Below are positions 29,151 to 38,080 of a stretch of 64,000 nt of DNA, piece by piece. The stretch is from Gordius sp. MW1. Taxonomy: Eukaryota; Nematomorpha; Gordioida; Gordea; Gordiidae. Each line of letters opens with the position of its first letter. The stretch's first letter is position 1. The notes below the pieces were generated by a model. The model was not told the DNA's origin. It saw only the letters and a list, made by a program, of their open reading frames with translations, and ran no database searches. Position numbers and translations under genes: made by a program. The DNA lies in the NCBI GenBank assembly GCA_964036665.1, contig OZ038527.1, positions 12,369,835 through 12,433,834 on the forward strand. The letters run 5' to 3'.

Positions 29151-32100
29151 TTGAGAATCCTATTATCCTCGATTGACTTCCGAAAAGAGGTTTTAAGTTG
29201 CGAGAACTATCATTTTGACAAAAGACAACGTTTTATTGTTGCGGTTAGTTTGTTGTATCAAACGTGAGTGCTTAATTTTTGAAAACTGCTCTATGCAATC
29301 ATGATTTCAAAGTAATAGTTTTCTGATTCTGATAAATTTTTACTTTTTATCATGGAAACAACGTCTGAAAACGACAAATTTCATCGGATGAATATGGTTG
29401 AAAGAAAAAAATGTGAAAAATTTTGAGATAAAAATATTCATTTTTTCGATTCTATGTGAAAGAGCGTAAAAAAATATATAAAAATAAGCCAATTTGAGAA
29501 TCCTATTATCCTCGATTGACTTCCGAAAAGAGGTTTTAAGTTGCGAGAACTATCATTTTGACAAAAGACAACGTTTTATTGTTGCGATTAGTTTGTTGTA
29601 TCAAACGTGAGTGCTTAATTTTTGAAAACTGCTCTATGCAATCATGATTTCAAAGTAATAGTTTTCTGATTCTGATAAATTTTTACTTTTTATCATGGAA
29701 ACAACGTCTGAAAACGACAACTTTCATCGGATGAATATGGTTGAAAGAAAAAAATGTGAAAAATTTTGAGGCAAAAATATTTATTTTTTTCGATTCTATG
29801 TAAAAGAGCTTGAAAAAATATATAAAAGTAAGCCGATTTGAGAATCCTATTATCCTCGATTGACTTCCGAAAAGAGGTTTTAAGTTGCGAGAACTATCAT
29901 TTTGACAAAAGACAACGTTTAATTGTTGCGGTTAGTTTGTTGTATCAAACGTGAGTGCTTAATTTTTGAAAACTGCTCTATGCAATCATGATTTCAAAGT
30001 AATAGTTTTCTGATTCTGATAAATTTTTACTTTTTATCATGGAAACAACGTCTGAAAACGACAACTTTCATCGGATAAATATGGTTGAAAGAAAAAAATG
30101 TGAAAAATTTTGAGGTAAAAATATTCATTTTTTTCGATTCTATGTGAAAGAGCGTAAAAAAATATATAAAAATAAGCCAATTTGAGAATCCTATTATCCT
30201 CGATTGACTTCCGAAAAGAGGTTTAAGTTGCGAGAACTATCATTTTGACAAAAGACAACGTTTTATTGTTGCGATTAGTTATTTGTATCAAACGTGAGTG
30301 CTTAATTTTTGAAAACTGCTCTATGCAATCATGATTTCAAAGTAATAGTTTTCTGATTCTGATAATTTTTAATTTTTATCATGGAAACAACGTCTGAAAA
30401 CGACAACTTTCATCGGATGAATACGGTTGAAAGAAAAAAATGTGAAAAATTTTGAGGTAAAAATATTTATTTTTTTCGATTCTATGTGAAAGAGCTTAAA
30501 AAAATATATAAAAGTAAGCCGATTTGAGAATCCTATTATCCTCGATTGACTTCCGAAAAGAGGTTTAAGTTGCGAGAACTATCATTTTGACAAAAGACAA
30601 CGTTTTATTGTTGCGGTTAGTTTGTTGTATCAAACGTGAGTGCTTAATTTTTGAAAACTGCTCTATGCAATCATGATTTCAAAGTAATAGTTTTCTGATT
30701 CTGATAAATTTTTACTTTTTATCATGGAAACAACGTCTGAAAACGACAACTTTCATCGGATGAATATGGTTGAAAGAAAAAAATGTGAAAAATTTTGAGG
30801 TAAAAAATTTATTTTTTTCGATTCTATGTGAAAGAGCTTGAAAAAATATATAAAAGTAAGCCGATTTGAGAATCCTATTATCCTTGATTGACTTCCGAAA
30901 AGAGGTTTTAAGCTGCGAGAACTATCATTTTGACAAAAGACAACGTTTTATTGTTGCGATTAGTTTGTTGTATCGCAACGTGAGTGCTTAATTTTTGAAA
31001 ATTGCTCTTTGCGATCATGATTTCAAAGTAATAGTTTTCTGATTCTGATAAATTTTTACTTTTCATCATGGAAACAACGTCTGAAAACGACAACTTTCAT
31101 CGGATGAATACGGTTGAATAAAAAAATGTGAAAAATTTTGAGGTAAAAATATTCATTTTTTCGATTCTATGTGAAAGAGCTTGAAAAAATATATAAAAGT
31201 AAGCCGATTTGAGAATCCTATTATCCTCGATTGACTTCCGAAAAGAGGTTTTAAGCTGCGAGAACTATCATTTTGACAAAAGACAACGTTTTATTGTTGC
31301 GATTAGTTTGTTGTATCGCAACGTGAGTGCTTAATTTTTGAAAATTGCTCTATGCGATCATGATTTCAAAGTAATAGTTTTCTGATTCTGATAAATTTTT
31401 ACTTTTTATCATGGAAACAACGTCTGAAAACGACAACTTTCATCGGATGAATACGGTTGAAAGAAAAAAATGTGAAAAATTTTGAGGTAAAAATATTTAT
31501 TTTTTTCGATTCTATGTGAAAGAGCTTGAAAAAATATATAAAAGTAAGCCGATTTGAGAATCCTATTATCCTCGATTGACTTCCGAAAAGAGGTTTTAAG
31601 CTGCGAGAATTATCATTTTGACAAAAGACAACGTTTTATTGTTGCGATTAGTTTGTTGTATCGCAACGTGAGTGCTTAATTTTTGAAAACTGCTCTATGC
31701 GATCATGATTTCAAAGTAATAGTTTTCTGATTCTGATAAATTTTTACTTTTTATCATGGAAACAACATCTAAAAACGACAAATTTCATCGGATGAATACG
31801 GTAGAAAGAAAAAAATGTGAAAAGTTTTGAGGTAAAAATATTCATTTTTTTCGATTCTATGTGAAAGAGCGTAAAAAAATATATAAAAATAAGCCAATTT
31901 GAGAATCCTATTATCCTCGATTGACTTCCGAAAAGAGGTTTTCAGTTGCGAGAACTATCATTTTGACAAAAGACAACGTTTTATTGTTGCGATTAGTTTG
32001 TTGTTTCAAACGTGAGTGCTTAATTTTTGAAAATTGCTCTATGCGATCATGATTTCAAAGTAATAGTTTTCTGATTCTGATAAATTTTTACTTTTTATCA

Positions 32101-35100
32101 TGGAAACAACGTCTGAAAACGACAACTTTCATCGGATGAATACGGTTGAATAAAAAAATGTGAAAAATTTTGAGGTAAAAATATTTATTTTTTTCGATTC
32201 TATGTGAAAGAGCTTGAAAAAATATATAAAAGTAAGCCGATTTGAGAATCCTATTATCCTCGATTGACTTCCGAAAAGAGGTTGTAAGTTGAGAAATATC
32301 ATTTTGACAAAAGACAACGTTTTATTGTTGCGATTAGTTTGTTGTATCGTAACGTGAGTGTTTAATTTTTGAAAATTGCTCTATGCGATCATGATTTCAA
32401 AGGAATAGTTTTCTGATTCTGATAAATTTTTACTTTTTAACATGGAAACAACGTCTGAAAACGACAACTTTCATCGGATGAATACAGTTGAAAGAAAAAA
32501 ATGTGAAAAATTTTGAGGTAAAAATATTAATTTTTTTCGATTCTATGTAAAAGAGCTTGAAAAAATATATAAAAGTAAGCCGATTTGAGAATCCTATTAT
32601 CCTCGATTGACTTCCGAAAAGAGGTTTTAAGCTGCGAGAACTATCATTTTGACAAAAGACAATGTTTTATTGTTGCGATTAGTTTGTTGTATCGTAACGT
32701 GAGTGCTTAATTTTTGAAAATTGCTCTATGCGATCATGATTTCAAAGTAATAGTTTTCTGATTCTGATAAATTTTTACTTTTTATCATGGAAACAACGTC
32801 TGAAAACGACAACTTTCATCGGATGAATACGGTTGAAAAAAAAAAATGTGAAAAATTTTGAGGTAAAAATATTTATTTTTTTCGATTCTATGTGAAAGAG
32901 CTTGAAAAAATATATAAAAGTAAGCCGATTTGAGAATCCTATTATCCTCGATTGACTTCCGAAAAGAGGTTTTAAGCTGCGAGAACTATTATTTTGACAA
33001 AAGACAACGTTTTATATTTGCGATTAGTTTGTTGTATCGCAACGTGAGTTCTTAATTTTTGAAAATTGCTCCATGCGATCATGATTTCAAAGTAATAGTT
33101 TTCTGATTCTGATAAATTTTTACTTTTTATCATGGAAACAACGTCTGAAAACGACAACTTTCATCGGATGAATACGGTTGAATAAAAAAATGTGAAAAAT
33201 TTTGAGTTAAAAATATTCATTTTTTTCGATTCTATGTGAAAGAGCTTGAAAAAATATATAAAAGTAAGCCGATTTGAGAATCCTATTATCCTCGATTGAC
33301 TTCCGAAAAGAGGTTTTAAGCTGCGAGAACTATCATTTTGACAAAAGACAACGTTTTATTGTTGCGATTAGTTTGTTGTATCGCAACGTGAGTGCTTAAT
33401 TTTTGAAAATTGCTCTATGCGATCATGATTTCAAAGTAATAGTTTTCTGATTCTGATAAATTTTTACTTTTTATCATGGAAACAACGTCTGAAAACGACA
33501 ACTTTCATCGGATGAATACGGTTGAAAGAAAAAAATGTGAAAAATTTTGAGGTAAAAATATTTATTTTTTTCGATTCTATGTGAAAGAGCTTGAAAAAAT
33601 ATATAAAAGTAAGCCGATTTGAGAATCCTATTATCCTCGATTGACTTCCGAAAAGAGGTTTTAAGCTGCGAGAATTATCATTTTGACAAAAGACAACGTT
33701 TTATTGTTGCGATTAGTTTGTTGTATCGCAACGTGAGTGCTTAATTTTTGAAAACTGCTCTATGCGATCATGATTTCAAAGTAATAGTTTTCTGATTCTG
33801 ATAAATTTTTACTTTTTATCATGGAAACAACATCTAAAAACGACAAATTTCATCGGATGAATACGGTAGAAAGAAAAAAATGTGAAAAATTTTGAGGTAA
33901 AAATATTCATTTTTTTCGATTCTATGTGAAAGAGCTTGAAAAAATATATAAAAGTAAGCCGATTTGAGAATCCTATTATCCTCGATTGACTTCCGAAAAG
34001 AGGTTTTAAGCTGCGAGAACTATCATTTTGACAAAAGACAACGTTTTATTGTTGCGATTAGTTTGTTGTATCAAACGTGAGTGCTTAATTTTTGAAAACT
34101 GCTCTATGCAATCATGATTTCAAAGTAATAGTTTTCTGATTCTGATAAATTTTTACTTTTTATCATGGAAACAACGTCTAAAAACGACAAATTTCATCGG
34201 ATGAATATGGTTGAAAGAAAAAAATGTGAAAAATTTTGAGGTAAAAATATTTATTTTTTTCGATTCTATGTGAAAGAGCTTGAAAAAATATATAAAAGTA
34301 AGCCGATTTGAGAATCTTATTATCCTCAATTGACTTCCGAAAAGAGGTTTTAAGTTGCGAGAACTATCATTTTGACAAAAGACAACGTTTTATTGTTGCG
34401 ATTAGTTTGTTGTATCAAACGTGAGTGCTTAATTTTTGAAAACTGCTCTATGCAGTCATGATTTCAAAGTAATAGTTTTCTGATTCTGATAAATTTTTAC
34501 TTTTTATCATGGAAACAACGTCTGAAAGCGACAACTTTCATCGGATGAATACGGTTGAAAGAAAAAAATGTGAAAAATTTTGAGGTAAAAATATTTATTT
34601 TTTTCGATTCTATGTGAAAGAGCTTGAAAAAATATATAAAAGTAAGCCGATTTGAGAATCCTATTATCCTCGATTGACTTCCGAAAAGAGGTTTTAAGCT
34701 GCGAGAACTATCATTTTGACAAAAGACAACGTTTTATTGTTGCGATTAGTTTGTTGTATCAAACGTGAGTGCTTAATTTTTGAAAATTGCTCTATGCGAT
34801 CATGATTTCAAAGTAATAGTTTTCTGATTCTGATAAATTTTTACTTTTTATCATGGAAACAACGTCTGAAAACGACAACTTTCATCGGATGAATACGGCT
34901 GAAAGAAAAAAATGTGAAAAATTTTGAGGTAAAAATATTTATTTTTTTCAATTCTATGTGAAAGAGCTTGAAAAAATATATAAAAGTAAGCCGATTTGAG
35001 AATCCTATTATCCTCGATTGACTTCCGAAAAGAGGTTTTAAACTGCGAGAACTATCATTTTGACAAAAGACAACGTTTTATTGTTGCGATTAGTTTGTTG

Positions 35101-35515
35101 TATCGCAACGTGAGTGCTTAATTTTTGAAAATTGCTCTATGCGATCATGATTTCAAAGTAATAGTTTTCTGATTCTGATAAATTTTTACTTTTTATCATG
35201 GAAACAACATCTAAAAACGACAAATTTCATCGGATGAATACGGTTGAATAAAAAAATGTGAAAAATTTTGAGGTAAAAATATTCATTTTTTTCGATTCTA
35301 TGTGAAAGAGCTTGAAAAAATATATAAAAGTAAGCCGATTTGAGAATCCTATTATCCTCGATTGACTTCCGAAAAGAGGTTTTAAGCTGCGAGAACTATC
35401 ATTTTGACAAAAGACAACGTTTTATTGTTGCGATTAGTTTGTTGTATCGCAACGTGAGTGCTTAATTTTTGAAAATTGCTCTATGCGATCATGATTTCAA
35501 AGTAATAGTTTTCTG

Positions 35516-35520
35516 ATTCT
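35516..35520 (+). other. Target-site duplication ATTCT, left copy
   Basis: Last five satellite bases before the element. They are repeated immediately after it at 37576-37580, and removing the element plus one copy restores an ordinary monomer (ttctgattctgataaa). Five bases is a normal retroviral-type integrase footprint. Confidence 0.9.
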
Positions 35521-35522
35521 TG

Positions 35523-35540
35523 TCGTGTACCCATACACGA
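35523..35540 (+). other. Hairpin 1 at the 5' LTR start
   Basis: TCGTGTA-CCCA-TACACGA: a perfect 7-bp stem with a 4-nt loop, starting two bases inside the LTR. The same structure is in the 3' LTR at 37031-37048. Its position at the integrase-recognised end is unusual. Confidence 0.8.
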
Positions 35541-35553
35541 AGAATGAAATTAG

Positions 35554-35569
35554 CGTATCCGGAGATACG
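35554..35569 (+). other. Hairpin 2 near the 5' LTR start
   Basis: CGTATC-CGGA-GATACG: a perfect 6-bp stem with a 4-nt loop, 13 bp after hairpin 1. It is duplicated in the 3' LTR at 37062-37077. Confidence 0.8.
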
Positions 35570-35840
35570 ATGATGAAGATGTCTTCCCACACCCCCCCCC
35601 CCCTCATCTCATCTTATTCAAAAATTAAAGTTAAGAGTTCAACACGCGGTACAATCTTTTGATCTTACACGTTGTACACTCATAGCGTAGACCATTATTC
35701 TTTTACATTTAATTTCTAGTACGCGTATACCCCCCCCCCCCGACGCGCTGATACGTATTTGTTATTTTTCTTACGCGTGAGTGATTTTCGATATACGCAT
35801 CTTATCGTATGCGATTTTGACATTGCGATCTTTTAATTAT

Positions 35841-35848
35841 TATATATT
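35841..35848 (+). promoter_or_regulatory. Possible LTR TATA element
   Basis: TATATATT lies in an AT-rich dip of the LTR about 30 bp before the AATAAA signal, a place where a U3/R promoter could sit. No initiator was identified, so this is only a candidate. Confidence 0.25.
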
Positions 35849-36064
35849 TTCTTGGTTGTGATTATATTAATGCCATGTAATAAAGACAGTTGAGAAATAT
35901 TTCTGCGTACGCGCGTGAGCCTGTTCGCGGCCCGGCCATCCCCCAATAATTTATCGTTTTACGGCCCAATTTTCCTTTAAGTTCCCCCAATTAATTCCTA
36001 ATAACTCTTCCCTTCTGGACCTTCTTATTTAAATCGTATTCCTTTTCGCCACGAATACGATATT

Positions 36065-36074
36065 TGGTGTCAGA
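36065..36074 (+). other. Primer binding site, Leu-tRNA-like
   Basis: TGGTGTCAGA begins two bases after the 5' LTR. TGG is the complement of the tRNA CCA end, and the remainder resembles primer sites assigned to leucine tRNA in insect LTR elements. The match seems limited to about 10 bases. The tRNA identity is inferred, not tested. Confidence 0.65.
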
Positions 36075-36235
36075 TATTCTACTCACGCCCGATGGAGGAA
36101 ACCAGGAATTATTCTACAAAACGAAAAAGGAAATAATTTATACAGAAAAATTAATTTGGAATTCAAATTGCCGCCCCGCCCCTTCTTCTGAATGGAATGG
36201 ATAAAATTATTCGGATAAAATTATTCCAGGAACAT

Positions 36236-36349
36236 CCCGTTTGCCATGAAAAATCGTCACAGTGCAGGGATATTGAATAAAATTATTCCAATCCCGTTTG
36301 CCATGAACAACCGTCACAGCGCAGGGATATCGGATAAGATTATTCTACT
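36236..36349 (+). repeat. 57-bp tandem duplication inside the retrotransposon
   Basis: The segment starting cccgtttgccatgaa at 36236 repeats at 36293 with several substitutions. Just upstream, ggataaaattattc occurs twice in tandem (36199 and 36213) and resembles the end of the 57-bp unit (gaataaaattattcc), so the region grew by nested duplication. The copies have diverged more than the LTRs, so the duplication predates this insertion. Confidence 0.8.
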
Positions 36350-36449
36350 AAAACAATCGAACCAATCCATGATTCGGAAATATTGGGAGACGGAGGAAGA
36401 AAACAATTCCTTTGAACAATTGGCTACCAAATTTAAACCGCAAACATAA
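36246..36449 (+). CDS. Short unrecognised ORF (67 aa) inside the retrotransposon
   Basis: ATG at 36246 and TAA at 36447. The first 40 or so residues contain a repeated motif (NRHSAGI followed by a KII) that comes from a 57-bp DNA duplication, a multiple of three, so both copies stay in frame. The C-terminal part is acidic and polar (ETEEENN) without a zinc knuckle, protease motif, signal peptide or membrane segment. It could be a decayed gag fragment, a small element-specific protein or chance. An in-frame ATG further upstream (36192) runs into a stop before reaching it, so 36246 is the only usable start. I would not treat it as a gene without expression evidence. Confidence 0.15.
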   Translation: MKNRHSAGILNKIIPIPFAMNNRHSAGISDKIILLKQSNQSMIRKYWETEEENNSFEQLATKFKPQT

Positions 36450-37016
36450 TTCAGTGGAAATTCAAATATGTCTGAGAACAGATGGCAGAATTCTTCGAAC
36501 GAATGAAAATCCCGAAACTGATTTATATCAAAATATCAATTATGCAGAATCATCCCTAACTAATTCTCAAGGCCTAAATTCTTAATGTGCCGCTAAAATA
36601 TTATTGTAAGACAGAATTATACACTTGATTTATTTACATATATTAATTATATGAAAATTATATTGTTAACCAATATTAAAATTCCCCCCCCCCCCCGCAG
36701 TTTCTTTGACTAGTATTTGACAGTCTGCTCGTGGGCAAGAAAGGATAATTTTCAAGATAGCAGTTTACAATCTATATTAATTATAAGTTTTGTCAAGGCT
36801 GTTGCTAGGTGAGTCACAGAGCTGGAAGAAAAATCCGTTAGTCATGACGTTGCCTTTTTATCTCTGATTTTTACATATATCAGTCGTCGTGTGAGCAAAG
36901 GCCAGAGTTGGTATTCGATGCCAGATGTTTGAAATTTATAATGTTAATAACGCCGCCTTGATAGTTGCACTGAGCTCTTAGAACTCTATCGAAAATACAT
37001 TAAGTCTTCGACTTTT
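36450..37016. other. Non-coding retrotransposon interior
   Basis: No ORF, RNA gene or domain was recognised between the small ORF and the polypurine tract. It includes a 13-C run at 36684-36696, the third poly-C tract type of the element, and otherwise unremarkable AT-rich sequence. It probably serves as packaging or spacer RNA. Confidence 0.6.
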
Positions 37017-37028
37017 AAAAGGAAAAGA
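37017..37028 (+). other. Polypurine tract
   Basis: AAAAGGAAAAGA directly abuts the 3' LTR's TGTCG, the expected place for the plus-strand primer. It confirms the orientation of the element and the LTR boundary. Confidence 0.8.
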
Positions 37029-37575
37029 TGTCGTGTACCCATACACGAAGAATGAAATTAGCGTATCCGGAGATACGATGATGAAGATGTCTTCCCACAC
37101 CCCCCCCCCCCCCCTCATCTCATCTTATTCAAAAATTAAAGTTAAGAGTTCAACACGCGGTACAATCTTTTGATCTTACACGTTGTACACTCATAGCGTA
37201 GACCATTATTCTTTTACATTTAATTTCTAGTACGCGTATACCCCCCCCCCCCCCGACGCGCTGATACGTATTTGTTATTTTTCTTACGCGTGAGTGATTT
37301 TCGATATACGCATCTTATCGTATGCGATTTTGACATTGCGATCTTTTAATTATTATATATTTTCTTGGTTGTGATTATATTAATGCCATGTAATAAAGAC
37401 AGTTGAGAAATATTTCTGCGTACGCGCGTGAGCCTGTTCGCGGCCCGGCCATCCCCCAATAATTTATCGTTTTACGGCCCAATTTTCCTTTAAGTTCCCC
37501 CAATTAATTCCTAATAACTCTTCCCTTCTGGACCTTCTTATTTAAATCGTATTCCTTTTCGCCACGAATACGATA
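37029..37575 (+). repeat. 3' LTR (547 bp)
   Basis: Direct repeat of the 5' LTR, beginning right after the polypurine tract and ending at the ATTCT target duplication. The C tracts are 15 and 14 long versus 12 and 12 in the 5' copy, which accounts for the whole 5-bp length difference. No substitutions were seen by eye, pointing to a recent insertion, or to conversion between the LTRs. Confidence 0.92.
37392..37397 (+). terminator. Polyadenylation signal AATAAA in the 3' LTR
   Basis: Canonical AATAAA 363 bp into the 3' LTR. The equivalent in the 5' LTR is at 35879-35884. It would place the transcript's 3' end in the LTR, as expected for an LTR retrotransposon. Confidence 0.5.
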
Positions 37576-37580
37576 ATTCT
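37576..37580 (+). other. Target-site duplication ATTCT, right copy
   Basis: Partner of 35516-35520. The following gataaatttttac continues the interrupted monomer in register. Confidence 0.9.
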
Positions 37581-37831
37581 GATAAATTTTTACTTTTTAT
37601 CATGGAAACAACGTCTGAAAACGACAACTTTCATCGGATGAATACGGCTGAAAGAAAAAAATGTGAAAAATTTTGAGGTAAAAATATTTATTTTTTTCGA
37701 TTCTATGTGAAAGAGCTTGAAAAAATATATAAAAGTAAGCCGATTTGAGAATCCTATTATCCTCGATTGACTTCCGAAAAGAGGTTTTAAGCTGCGAGAA
37801 CTATCATTTTGACAAAAGACAACGTTTTATT

Positions 37832-37858
37832 GTTGCGATTAGTTTGTTGTATCGCAAC
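37832..37858 (+). other. Inverted repeat in class-A monomer (8-bp stem, 11-nt loop)
   Basis: GTTGCGAT at 37832-37839 is the exact reverse complement of ATCGCAAC at 37851-37858, with tagtttgttgt between. The structure recurs in every class-A monomer with unmutated arms. Class C (atcgtaac) leaves one G-T wobble. Class B (atcaaac, often with gcggtt on the left arm) destroys it. A cruciform, an RNA hairpin or a protein-binding dyad are all possible, and nothing in the sequence decides between them. Confidence 0.75.
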
Positions 37859-37974
37859 GTGAATGCTTAATTTTTGAAAATTGCTCTATGCGATCATGAT
37901 TTCAAAGTAATAGTTTTCTGATTCTGATAAATTTTTACTTTTTATCATGGAAACAACGTCTGAAAACGACAACT

Positions 37975-37987
37975 TTCATCGGATGAA
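37975..37987 (+). other. 13-bp dyad TTCATC-G-GATGAA in the monomer
   Basis: A perfect 6-bp inverted repeat around a single central G, present in most monomers. Common exceptions are tttcttcgg and tttcatggg variants and an occasional tttcattgg or tttcgtcgg, each of which breaks one arm. A one-base spacer rules out a hairpin, so if it is functional it would be a dimer-binding site. No known satellite-binding box is matched by eye. Confidence 0.5.
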
Positions 37988-38070
37988 TACGGCTGAAAGA
38001 AAAAAATGTGAAAAATTTTGAGGTAAAAATATTTATTTTTTTCGATTCTATGTGAAAGAGCTTGAAAAAA

Positions 38071-38080
38071 TATATAAAAG
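38071..38080 (+). promoter_or_regulatory. TATA-box-like motif repeated in each monomer
   Basis: The string tatataaaag closely fits a eukaryotic TATA box and recurs once per monomer on the plus strand (for example 38071, about 38415 and so on). Common variants are tatataaaaa in class-C-like copies and tatatgaaag near 6528 and 7904. In an AT-rich satellite it may be coincidental. If used, it would drive transcription rightward through the repeat. No initiator or downstream element was recognised. Confidence 0.3.

Larger units (their letters stand above)
20843..29720 (+). repeat. Segmental duplication: 5128-bp copy followed by 3750-bp copy
   Basis: Sequence at 25971 onward restarts the sequence of 20843 onward (both cattcatcgg...tacggttg). 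The attctttttttt variant at 21243 recurs at 26371, an offset of 5128. Later markers recur at offset 3750: ggaatag 24567 to 28317, ttctatttga 24361 to 28111, aggttgtaag 25131 to 28881, and the 35-bp deletion junction 25381 to 29131. The difference of 1378 bp is exactly one tetramer. The first copy therefore carries three tetramer phases and the second carries two. Confidence 0.85.
1..35520 (+). repeat. Left satellite array, ~344-bp monomer, about 103 copies
   Basis: Uninterrupted head-to-tail tandem repeat. Using the start of the shared 'gacttccg' word as a ruler, the first copies fall at 41, 384, 727, 1071, 1415 and 1760, giving spacings of 343-345 bp. All copies are in the same orientation. 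The monomer is about 30% GC with long A and T runs. Three classes are interleaved: A (tatcgcaacg, usually with tgcgatc and agctgcg), B (tatcaaacg, usually with tgcaatc or tgcgatc and agttgcg) and C (tatcgtaacg, often with ggattgac and gagcgtaaa). Many monomers are mosaics of these states, as expected from conversion or unequal crossover. No open reading frame here looks like a gene. The short minus-strand ORFs of 60-80 codons recur only because the repeat recurs. The array continues beyond the left window edge. Confidence 0.98.
35521..36062 (+). repeat. 5' LTR (542 bp)
   Basis: Starts TGTCG and ends CGATA. The start is fixed by the satellite junction and the end by comparison with the 3' LTR. 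It holds two adjacent short hairpins at its left edge, two poly-C tracts of 12 C each, a TATA-like stretch near 35841 and an AATAAA at 35879. By eye it matches the 3' LTR everywhere except the two C-tract lengths. The LTR ends TG...TA rather than the usual TG...CA, and only a weak terminal inverted repeat is visible (TGTCGTGT against TATCGTAT). Confidence 0.92.
35521..37575 (+). mobile_element. Non-autonomous LTR retrotransposon, intact in structure
   Basis: A 2055-bp unit interrupts one monomer between ...ttctgattct and attctgataaa.... It consists of a 542-bp 5' LTR, a 966-bp interior and a 547-bp 3' LTR. Plus-strand orientation follows from a primer binding site 2 nt after the 5' LTR and a polypurine tract touching the 3' LTR. 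The flanking pentamer ATTCT is duplicated. The interior has no recognisable gag, protease, reverse transcriptase, RNase H or integrase, so mobility would have needed proteins from another element. It is too large for a typical TRIM and too small for a typical LARD. The superfamily (Gypsy, BEL/Pao or Copia) cannot be settled without coding sequence. Base composition differs clearly from the satellite, with CpG-rich and poly-C segments. It is the only copy in the window. Confidence 0.93.

Noticed and set aside
590..33157. Recurring minus-strand ORFs of 60-82 codons in the satellite
   Set aside because: They are the same low-complexity reading frame in successive monomers, broken by ordinary variants in most copies, with no domain, no conserved start context and no coding constraint. 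They are by-products of repetition.
35521..37575. DNA transposon, Helitron or solo satellite variant as explanation for the interruption
   Set aside because: The long direct terminal repeats, 5-bp target duplication, primer site and polypurine tract identify an LTR retrotransposon. There are no long terminal inverted repeats.
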